Below are positions 55,545 through 64,000 of a stretch of DNA of 64,000 bases, in pieces. The notes below the pieces were generated by a model. It searched no databases, was not told the DNA's origin, and saw nothing but the letters and a program-made list of their open reading frames with translations. The DNA is from Volvox africanus. Lineage: Eukaryota > Chlorophyta > Chlorophyceae > Chlamydomonadales > Volvocaceae. Positions within the stretch are counted from its first letter, which is position 1. Each line of letters starts with the position of its first letter. The translations under genes and the position numbers were made by a program. Location of the stretch: positions 2,866,001 to 2,930,000 of the forward strand of contig BSDZ01000101.1 in the NCBI GenBank assembly GCA_030268105.1. Direction: 5' to 3'.

Positions 55545-57332
55545 AGCATTATGGCAATATCGTAGTAGGCGCCCTCAGACCACTTATACTACACTATCAG
55601 GTTTGTATAATGTCAGATACTTAATTAAAAAGCGCCCGCGCGTTGATCCAGATATTTTGCGGGCGAGTTATAAGTTGACTCATTTCAACTCTTTCGGACA
55701 TACTATTGAATTGCGTCCAGGCTTACAACAGCTATACGTTAATCACAGGTTAGGCTGGAAAGTTTTCCACAATGGTCCCTGCAATCCGTTTTGTCCGTTA
55801 AAGTACTCGTACAAGGGTCGAGCTGTGCTGCACAACATGACCCAATAGTGCGAAGTAGACCGCATGTGATCCTTGTAGTGCATTTTGCCAGTCATTTATA
55901 CTTAATATTTGAGTTATCTGACGCTAATAGTCCCCCAGACGGACAGGCGGAAGAACCGGAACCTCATCCACGCGGAGCGTGCAAATTGGACCAAGGAATT
56001 CCACATCAGGTCAAATAAATTAACAGTTAAAAATTGCATCCGCCTCGTAGCTTCTCCTTCGCGCATTGCAACTGCTAAGCTCTAACCGCAGCACGTGTCA
56101 TTCAGATCTTTGTTTAGTCTATCCTTGGATCAATTGCGATACATCCTTGTGACATTACACCTTGCCGGCACGCCTAGGAATCAAGTATGAAAGAACCCCC
56201 TTGTCGCAAGTTTCGCATCCTACTCTTCGCTTCCTATTGCTTACCGAATGCGTCATTACGCTCCGTTATAGCCATCAAAATCTCCTTGATGGGCCTCTAC
56301 CTTCGTTACACCATCGCCAAATGATGTTATGTAATGACGCACCCGACAAATATGTTGTTGAGCAGCTCAAAAGGGTCAGACGAACAAAATATCTTTGCTT
56401 AGTTAGAGCTTTGCCACGACAGAAACCATGCAAACTTAAACCGTCAGCCTCTAAGCTTGACTGTACCGCATGCTCATCACTTGCCAAGTAAAGCGGGTTT
56501 GCGATAATTACAATGGAGCGAGGGTCGCCACCGTACCACGCGCGAAAGCTTGCTCCTATTCTCACTGTGCTCTTTATCAGTTCCGACAGCAGAGTGCATA
56601 TACTTGTTTCCTTTAATTTTATGGCGCTAACAGACCAAAGGCAAAATGCTACAAGAACGAGACCTGTTCAGGTCTGCATTCTGCTTACAGTTGCTTCCCT
56701 GCGAAATATAACCGACAACTCCAGGGCCGTGAACGTTCGAGAAGGCCCAAGCTGCGACGGTAACTGCGGCAATAGTCCTCGCGACGCCCGACGCAACCAA
56801 ACGGCGCACAGAGCCTGCGACCCAGTGATGGTTAATACTTTAAATTCATCAAGCCCATGCTTTCTCATTGTTGCGGCCGTCGAATAGATGGAAGGATAAG
56901 TCCTCCACATATTCCGTCCCCCTATTTATGGCTCAATATTCGCCTCCGTGAAAGGCTGGGCTGCTCCATCAGCGCCGAGGGCTCCCTCGCGCTCCTCGGT
57001 TCGGGCAGTCCACTCCGCATAGCTCCCCAGTGCTTAATGCCCCCCCTGCAAATGGTGCTCCGCCATGCGCTTCCCATGTCAGCAGTTGGGAGAACCAAAC
57101 ATGGCACCAGATGAACCCTCCTGCTGCCCTGCGTGTCGTCCCCTCCCCCGTATTCTAGCTGTAATTAGAACGAATCCCCCCCAATACCGGTGCCAGCCGA
57201 ACTGGGTCAGTGACATTGCTCCTCCGTTTTAATTTTGCAACCTACTTCAACATCATCTCCCACATCCACACCCCAAAGAGGAGGTTACACACCCCCACTG
57301 CCCACACGAGGTCAGCCGGTCCATTCGCCACA
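55545..57332. other. Interval without a recognised gene, upstream of Myb-PHD gene
   Basis: Should contain the Myb-PHD promoter and the 3' UTR of the LIN1-like gene. Base composition is lower in GC than the neighbouring exons. Open frames at 56162-56491 (+), 56275-56565 (-) and 56668-56910 (-, with an ATG) lack recognisable domains. Confidence 0.5.
57285..57289 (-). terminator. TGTAA poly(A) signal of the LIN1-like gene
   Basis: TTACA on the plus strand, i.e. TGTAA on the coding strand, lies 44 bp beyond the stop codon. Confidence 0.55.
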
Positions 57333-59924
57333 TCACTGCTTCCACTCCAAAAATGTCCCGCTGAGGGGGTCCAGATAAAACCATTGGCCCGAAGCGGCCT
57401 GACAGTAGCCTCCCGTGTTAATGTCATAGTACATGCCCGATTCCTCGGAGTAAAAGTAACCACTACTTGGGTCAAACACGTAGCCCGCTGGCGCCACGAA
57501 CGCAGACACATTGCCACTGCCAATACCTCCGGCGCCGGCACCCGCTGGCCCCACGCCGTCCACGACCTCTTTGATTTTCGACACAAGGTCTCCTTTCTCT
57601 ACGAAGCCGCTTGGATCCACGCCACGTTCCTACCGCGGCGGCAGACGACAGGCGGGTAGAGGGTACGATGAAGTCACGAGGCTAGCGGCTTGGAGCAGTT
57701 ATGGAGGCGAAAGTCCCCAAGCCAAAAGACAAGCAGGGAACATAGATATCGGACAATGATATATATATATACATATATATATGTATATCATTGTCAACGG
57801 ATCATATATGTATATAAATATATACATGACCCGTTCAACCACAGGCGCATCAGTTCTATTCGCGTCATTTGCATGGTGGTCTTCATCGCCTTGAAGGGCA
57901 CTCCATGCCCCAGGGCGTGTACGACAGATGGTCAGATCATCAGCTCACCAGATCATTGCAAGTTCCTGCTTGCTCCATCGGACCCTCCAGATGAGAGGCT
58001 GACAGGGTGAAGAGCCGCTGAGGGAGATGCCTCACGCCTCCAGGCGACAATATGCCAACAGAAAAGCAATGAAGCAATGCAGGGCTTACCCTTTTCAGGA
58101 ATATTGTTTTAAATGAATATAAAGGTACGCACTTCAAACACCATAATTCCGTTATCTCACCTGCAGTATTCGTTTTAGCTCCTTAATAGGCCAAGAAGCA
58201 TAGTCAACCGTATCACCTTCACTGCTCTGAGCCGCTGCCGCCGCTACTGATGAAGCCGCCGTCGCTATCGCCTGCCCTCCTGGTTCACCTGGCTCCGTAA
58301 CCCCATCACGATTTCCACTGTCGGTGGCCGCCGGAGCGTCTTCCCTTCTGCCTCCACCACAATTTGTGTCCTCACCCTCATCACCGTCGCTGAACATGTC
58401 CTGATCCTGATCTACGGCCGCCACGGCCGCCGCAGCCGCGGCGCCCTTGCCTGGCGCCATATCCTTACGACCGCCGTCACCACCATCTTCCGCATCATCC
58501 GCAAACATGTCTTCGTCCTCATCACCAGTATCGTTTGCATGTTTGGTGGCAGCACTAGCACTGGTACCGCCGCCGGCCAGCAGTGACATCGATGATGATG
58601 GTGGTGGTAGTGGTGCTCCTGCGAGCTGCGGCAGCCAAATACGGGCGGATCGCAGGAGGTCTTCCTGCGTCGCGTCGTAGATCTCCAACTCGCCTTCCTC
58701 AAGCAGCTCATCTGCAAGCTCCGTCATGTGTACGAACTGCTGGCGTGCCGCAGCTGCCTTCGCATCTTTGGCAGCAGAACTGCCACCGGCATCATCTGCA
58801 CCCTGCTGCTGCTGCTGTTGTTGCTGAGCTAGAAGTCGTGCGCGTTCGCGCTTGCCCATCGCGCGGTGCGTCAGTCCGGCGGCGGCAGCACCCCCGCTTC
58901 CGCCGAGACGCTTCAAGGCCCGAGTGATGGTCTCCCCCGGGCGCATCATGGCGGCCATATCCGCTTTGCGCTGAAGAGGGAATAAAGGGGGGAGGACACA
59001 AAAGACGTCCAAAAATTGAAGGGTGTTGATTTCCTAAAATGATGCAAAGGCAAGTTGATGCAGGAAACGGAGAAGCGAGGAAAAACAACAAATGCGACAG
59101 ATGGCCCCAGGTGGTGGTCCAGAGGGACTTAATAATATCTAGGCAAGAAAAAAATAGTAAGGATTGGACACCTAGGCGCCAGGGACGGTGTCTGCATACG
59201 CTGTCATGCTGTACCTCCATGGCTAGCTTCCAAGCGACGGGAGAAGTTGTTAGAAGGGATCGTCATGGGGTGCAGATGTCTACCATGGGGCACGTTTGAG
59301 GTCGAATGCGGGACTGTTGGGCGCTGCAGTGAACCGGACCTGAGCTATCTGCCGTTCCGTGAGGGGACCCCGTCGAGCAGCTTCCTCTGCGCGGGCGCGC
59401 TGATTCTCGATTCTCCGGCGGACTTCGTCGCTGACAACCTTAGCCTCCTCAGAGTTTAACCAGGCGTCTTTTTCGTCGTCGCCCTCCTCGCCACCTTGCT
59501 TTCGCAACACATAATTCCCGTCCTCGTCAAAATAGCCTTCTTCGCGCTCCTGCTTAAGGTTAAAGGGTTCGAACGTAATCCCATCCTCTTGCTCCACTTC
59601 CAATGTATCCTCCTCGTAGCGCTCCGTGTTGGTGACTACATCCGTGTCGCCAACCTCCAAGTCCCGCTTCTTCCGGTCAAGTGCTCGCTTCGTATGTGCC
59701 ATGCCAACAAGAGACTCTTTGATTGGTCCTCCCTCCTCCGCTTCAATTTCGGCAAAAGTCTTGCCCTTCCGGGCCGGGACAGCTGACTTTGCGCCGACAT
59801 CTGCTTGTGGAGAACCCCTCCTCTGCTTCTTGCTTGCCTTCTCCTCATCTAGCAATGACTTTATTAGCGTGTCCGTGTGTTCATCGCGGTCTCGCTTATC
59901 TATTTCAATGGAAGGAAACTTCAT
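57333..59924 (-). CDS. LIN1/CD2BP2-like U5 snRNP component, complete
   Basis: Exons: 59924-59340, 58970-58161, 57629-57333; phase 0 at both junctions, 563 residues. The N-terminal third is charged, with the family block ITFEPFNLKQEREEGYFDED and GNYVLRKQ. Exon 2 opens RKADMAAMMRPGETITRALK, then QFVHMTELADELLEEGE and IYDATQEDLL, all typical of CD2BP2/LIN1 (the 52K protein of the U5 snRNP), and is followed by Asp/Ala-rich linkers. Across the exon 2/3 junction, WPIKELKRILQERGVDPSGF resembles a small SAP-like helix pair. The C-terminus, GYVFDPSSGYFYSEESGMYY and the aromatic repeats ending in FLEWKQ, is an OCRE-like module in place of the GYF domain of animal CD2BP2, as plant homologs also have. 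Role: tri-snRNP assembly or pre-mRNA splicing in the nucleus, by family. Exon 2 contains poly-Gln and poly-Ala runs. Confidence 0.9.
57752..57795. repeat. 44-bp AT-rich palindrome
   Basis: GACAATGATATA at the left and TATATCATTGTC at the right enclose an alternating TA core; the whole segment is nearly self-complementary. A second, imperfect AT palindrome follows at about 57800-57830. It lies in the LIN1-like intron 57630-58160. Confidence 0.9.
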
Positions 59925-60627
59925 TTTACAGCTTTTCAGGCTCCGTTTTCGGAATATTTAAAATGACGTACATAGCGGGATACCGAGTTCACAACTGTCT
60001 CAAAATGACCGATCTAAATCGTAATTGCCGACTAAGTGTCCGAATTAACCGCCGGGATTCAACATGCCGTAGCGGCACTGCGGTGGCATCGTGATTAAAA
60101 CAGCAACCAACAAGACACTAAGCGCATTCACTTAAGATGGCATCCTGATGTAACGACTTGTTGCAACTAGACGAATTGACGTTTCCATGATGCTGTCGAG
60201 TTTTACAAGATACTTTGCTGATTGCATTTACTTAACTATCTAGATCAATTTACTATCTGATGTGGGACGACGCTGTGCAGGAAGTTGCGGATAGCGGAGT
60301 TAGCAAACGGTAATTGTGCCTATCCTGGCCTATCGTACCGGTGAACTTTTCCGGAAAGGTTGACCAAACCCCAACCCCAAACTAAACCACCTCCTTCGGT
60401 TGCCACTGTCATCTGCCATCCTGATGGCAATGTAGTGGATAATAATCGGGGTGTAACGCTGGGGTAGTACCTGGTGTCCGCACAGCTGGGTTTGAAGCGC
60501 AGAGATTGGAGCTAGGTAAAAGATTGGAGCTTGGTAAGCAGGTATACAAAGTTTACCTAAAGCCTCAAGTGTATAATAATCTATTAATACTTATATTTAC
60601 ATATTGATAACCATGGTATTTATTATT
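59925..60627. other. Upstream region of LIN1-like gene to tRNA
   Basis: Holds the LIN1-like 5' UTR and promoter at the left and the sequence downstream of the tRNA at the right. I see no gene in it. Confidence 0.5.
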
Positions 60628-60698
60628 GCGCCATCCGGGAATCGAACCCGGCTCTTTTGCTTGGAAGGCAAATATCCTCACCACTGGACTAATGGCGC
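60628..60698 (-). tRNA. trnG-UCC: tRNA-Gly, anticodon UCC
   Basis: 71 nt on the minus strand. The acceptor stem GCGCCAT/ATGGCGC is perfect. The D-arm region is TTAGTCCAGTGGTGA (A box). The anticodon stem TTTGC/GCAAA holds loop CTTCCAA with anticodon TCC, reading GGA glycine codons. The T arm GCCGGGTTCGATTCCCGG supplies the B box. There is no intron and CCA is not encoded, as usual for a nuclear gene. Confidence 0.95.
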
Positions 60699-61241
60699 GT
60701 GCGTTTAAATTAATTTCGTAATATTATAGGGTTTTTTTTATGTCCAAGAAAAACAGTGCAATCAGTACGAAGTCAAACCTGCCCTGAATTGAAGCACATG
60801 TTATAGTAAAATACACGTCCTCAAATCTTAGGAAAGGAGATAGTAAACACCTAGTACGAAAGCGAGTAACCTGCTTTAGTTCAAAGCTTTATCCGTCGTT
60901 TTCCGCACGCAGGCACACGCCCGCTAAATACCCGCGATAGGTGTATTAACCCGTAGATTTACGTAGAGGTCGCGTCTATAGATGGTAGCGACACCCTGCG
61001 ACATACATGCACCCCGAGCAAGTGTCGTAGCTAGTGACCGTAACCTTCGTAATATATAACTCAACAAAGATTGCATATTTAAATTTCGTAACCATGTATG
61101 CATGCATGTGGTTCTTCAGGGCTCCCTGCTGCATGCATGCGTGAATTGGGTTAGTTTCAAGCAGGGAAACTGCGTGTATATATGCATGTCAACTGCGGGC
61201 AGCGACGGAGGGTACATATGGAGTAGTTATCTCACGGGTCG

Positions 61242-61537
61242 GGCAGTATATGAGAAGTATACTGTCAAGAGTGAGACACGGTACGGCGCTCTGCTGCTGG
61301 ACGAGCGCGTGAGGAGTGAGTGAGGGCCGACGGAAGGCCCGAATGAACGACGAGCGACCGAGTTCAGCAGGAGAGCGCCGTATCCTGTAACAATTAGAAG
61401 GATATTTCGAGTAGATGACCGAACAGTGGGATAGCGGGTTTATTCCAATGGCAGGCGCTGAAGTACCAGTGCATGATTGTTGCACAGTGCAGATATACTA
61501 AAGTGCATATCTCTCTCACTCATTACACGTCTCACAC
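61242..61537 (-). repeat. Dispersed hairpin-core repeat, copy 2
   Basis: Reverse-oriented copy of 30696-31016. The core 61259-61388 is identical to copy 1 over 130 bp, including both 18-bp arms. Outside the core, blocks such as CCATTGGAATAAACCCG and CATCTACTCGAAA (read on the minus strand) still match but are interrupted by substitutions and indels. It stands in an intergenic region, about 540 bp from the tRNA gene. Confidence 0.9.
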
Positions 61538-62328
61538 CGTTTGCTATGCGACATAATTGCAGTGAATATCCGGGTACTTAGGAGCCGCCAATGGAATTAC
61601 GCCAAATTACATGCAGTATTATGATGAGGATGTTATAGGGAGACAGTTTGGAGAGGGGAGTTAGCTGACAGGGCACCGGTCGGTGTATTTGCGAATATTA
61701 GTACATAATTAGCATTAATAATTAGTATTAATTAGTATTAATTAGTATTAAGACTTGCTTTGCCTTACGAATGGTGTTTCCGAATTGATTGCTAATAGTT
61801 TACAAAGTAATAAGTTGGTTGCCAGTGTGTGTTTAAGATGGCTGCTACCCTGGGTCAGAAGCTGGTTATGAAGAATGGAGCTTGTGGGGGACGTCATCCA
61901 AATAACGCTCCGGTGCTGGGATCAATGACTATGGATTCTATATGGGAGGCGAAGACATCGCTTGCGGAGGTCGCCATGATGGTTTTTGAGCTGCCACCAG
62001 CTTCTGACGGGTCAGCATGCTTAGCTGGTGCAAGTAGAGGTCGTCGCGACCAACCCAAAAAAATAAAACAAAGCTCCTGTGCATTTCATTATTTTAACAA
62101 AAGTAATGAAGTAATAATGGTGACAGTGAGAGTGACAATGACAGTATGCGGTGACAGAGGTGTATGTGTGCAATGAAAGGGGACATCAGGACACACACAC
62201 ACACGCACGCACGCACGGGTACATTGGAGTTGGGTGTGAATTTGGCTGTGCTCGATTCTTGTGCCAGCGTGGCACATAAATGGAGGGAGGCTGATCGAGC
62301 GGATCATTGCCGGCCGCCGGCCAAGAGA

Positions 62329-62390
62329 CACACACACACACACACATATATATATACATATATAATATATATAGGGATATATATATATAT
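62329..62390. repeat. CA run followed by TA-rich run
   Basis: About eight CA units followed by alternating TA sequence, in intergenic DNA. Confidence 0.85.
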
Positions 62391-63500
62391 CATGACTGTT
62401 TCTATATATAGCTATCAATTAGGTGGCAGCGATGGAAGCGACGATGAGTGAGGGGGACTCCCCCCACTCACTGCAGCTACACAACCTATCTTTCTATGGA
62501 TGTGTGCCCATGTGTATGTACGACACATGGGCAGGGTAGTTCCTGAGCGGATCTTGGTTGCGGATCTATTGACTCTCTATTATTACCGCCGGTAGGTGGT
62601 TTGCGGTAGATATGTTTGCTCTCCCTGCCTCAGGTTCCCACGCATCCGTTTTTGGGCACATGCTCTGGCTGCTGGCCTATCAAATTTAAGATAACAAACA
62701 AATAACCGGCGGTCGTCCTCCTTACCACCCTTCTTTTAATTAGGTCTTTTAATTACGTCGCGACCATCTTGCCGGTCACAACATATAATCAACACCATAC
62801 ACATATACACACACACATCTCGAGGGCTGGATGTGGCCTCCCTCAATTATGAACGTGCGACATAAACAAACGACGAAGTTAGTTGCGCTCGCTAGCCTTG
62901 CCTTGCCTAGTTCTGCCATTATATCTGTACGTGGCGTCTGTACGTAGTGTGCGTCTGGATTACCTACAGGCAATTTAGTATGTCGAGATGTCAGCTGCAG
63001 CTGCTGCTAGCTGCCATGTGTTGACTGCACATGCATCTATATGTGTGTAGGATAGGGGGGTACATCACCCGTGGCCACTAACCTGGCAGTCCCTACCTTC
63101 CCCGGTGTTTCGGGGCACCCTCATCCAGTCTCCCATGCCGACTTCTCCGAAATCAGTGGTTTTCCCAGGTTCAGCACCCACCACCAGCATCCAGCGGAAT
63201 CTGCCGAATCAACTAAGGCGTCAACTCCGCTACTGGTCAGCTCGCAGGTCACTTTAATTGGGGTCGTCACCGTCCATCGACATGGGGGCACCCTGCCCTT
63301 AACATTAGGGTCTTTGGCCCGCTCTCAGTCGGGGTAGAACCTGGAACTCCAGGGGCATTTTACTCGTGCCATAACAGTCGTGCCTGAACACAATCTGTAT
63401 ATATTACTTGATATCGATCGGGCCTCTGCTGCATGTAGGCAGGCGGATTTGTGTAAAATGATGTAAGAGAGAAACCACATTCAGTGCCCTGCATCGGTCC

Positions 63501-64000
63501 TTAAATGGCATTGCCTCCATCGTCGCTTCCCCCATCCTCCACATCGCCATCACCAGCCTCCATCTCGTCTCTCATCCTCGGCTCCATATCCTCCCCGTAC
63601 TGAGTCGCCATGTCGATCTGCCCGAGGATGTCTGCGATGCTGCATCGATGTAAGCGGGAGAGCATGGCCAAATCCAAGGCAACAGCAATACAGTATTGTC
63701 AAACAGGTTGCAATAGCTCATGATGCCGGGGTGCGACTTTCCCCCTTTACAATCCTCACTACCCTGCAGCGAACGTCCTCTGGCGCCCCTGCCTGGCACC
63801 CCGTAGAGCAGCTTGCGCCCAGCACCCGACGGATGGGGTTCCTTTGTTTTCCCGGCACTACAGTCCAATTTTTTATTAAAAACCGTCGTATTCCGACGAC
63901 GTTTTTTAACCCGGACACAGCGCCGGCCCGGGCATCCACCATGGGGCAGATGAAATTCATGCGCATACTATCGTACTTATTCTTATTCACGTCCCCGCTG
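63501..64000 (-). CDS. 3'-terminal exons of an unrecognised gene, 5' part beyond window
   Basis: The last exon (63639-63501) follows a clear acceptor (GATGCAG) and encodes IADILGQIDMATQYGEDMEP followed by an acidic Glu/Asp/Gly tail ending GGNAI and TAA. The preceding exon (64000 to 63911) encodes NKYDSMRMNFICPMVDARAG and AVSG and joins in phase 2 through a weak GTTAAA donor. I do not recognise the family. The acidic, Met- and Gly-rich C-terminus is typical of a soluble nuclear or cytosolic protein, but that is inference. The intron contains a short inverted repeat (CGTCGT/ACGACG, about 63886-63901). Confidence 0.45.

Larger units (their letters stand above)
60699..63500. other. Interval with repeat copy 2 and microsatellites, no recognised gene
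   Basis: Contains the second hairpin-core repeat (61242-61537), a TTAGTATTAA short tandem repeat near 61715-61750, CA runs at about 62193-62216, and a CA/TA stretch at 62329-62390. A plus-strand frame at 61829-62176 is open but unrecognised. Confidence 0.5.

Overview
This is a nuclear segment from a green alga, most likely a volvocine or related chlorophycean (Chlamydomonas/Volvox group). Three lines of evidence support this. (1) Cytochrome c oxidase subunit III, mitochondrially encoded in most eukaryotes, is here a spliced gene with a presequence, as known for chlorophycean algae. (2) Genes are cut into many short exons with GT-AG introns, and proteins carry long Ala/Gly/Gln/Ser runs. (3) The volvocine poly(A) signal TGTAA follows several stop codons. 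Microsatellites and minisatellites are abundant and sit mostly in introns. Exon models were built by hand by joining conserved protein blocks across GT-AG junctions in matching phase. Layout: 144-4023 (-) 3'-truncated GT77-like nucleotide-diphospho-sugar transferase with a signal peptide; 4024-6968 no recognised gene; 6969-18353 (-), possibly from 18864, organellar DNA gyrase subunit A in at least 20 exons; 19243-23200 (+) nuclear COX3, 8 exons, complete; 25927-33423 (-) CruP-type lycopene cyclase paralog, 12 exons, complete; 34329-36906 (+) DNAJC8/SPF31-type spliceosomal J protein, 7 exons, complete; 38954-42767 (+) family-16-like methyltransferase with a large low-complexity insertion, 6 exons; 42768-48149 gene-poor and microsatellite-rich; about 48150-55544 (-) protein joining a telomere-binding-type Myb/SANT domain to a PHD finger; 57333-59924 (-) LIN1/CD2BP2-like U5 snRNP protein with a C-terminal OCRE-like block, 3 exons; 60628-60698 (-) tRNA-Gly(UCC); 63501-64000 (-) last exons of an unrecognised gene. 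This is a eukaryotic neighbourhood, not an operon. Two head-to-head pairs (gyrA/COX3 and CruP/DNAJC8) could share promoters. At least three products act in organelles: gyrase A in plastid and probably mitochondrial DNA topology, COX3 in complex IV, and CruP in plastid carotenoid metabolism. DNAJC8 and the LIN1-like protein both belong to the splicing machinery. The most unusual non-coding signal is a roughly 300-bp dispersed repeat present twice in opposite orientation (30696-31016 and 61242-61537). Its 130-bp core is identical in both copies and is bounded by 18-bp inverted arms, while its flanks have diverged. Other notable signals are a second repeat family inside DNAJC8 introns, a perfect 16-bp palindrome in a gyrA intron, and a strong excess of the motif GTACG/CGTAC in introns, where it often forms the splice donor.
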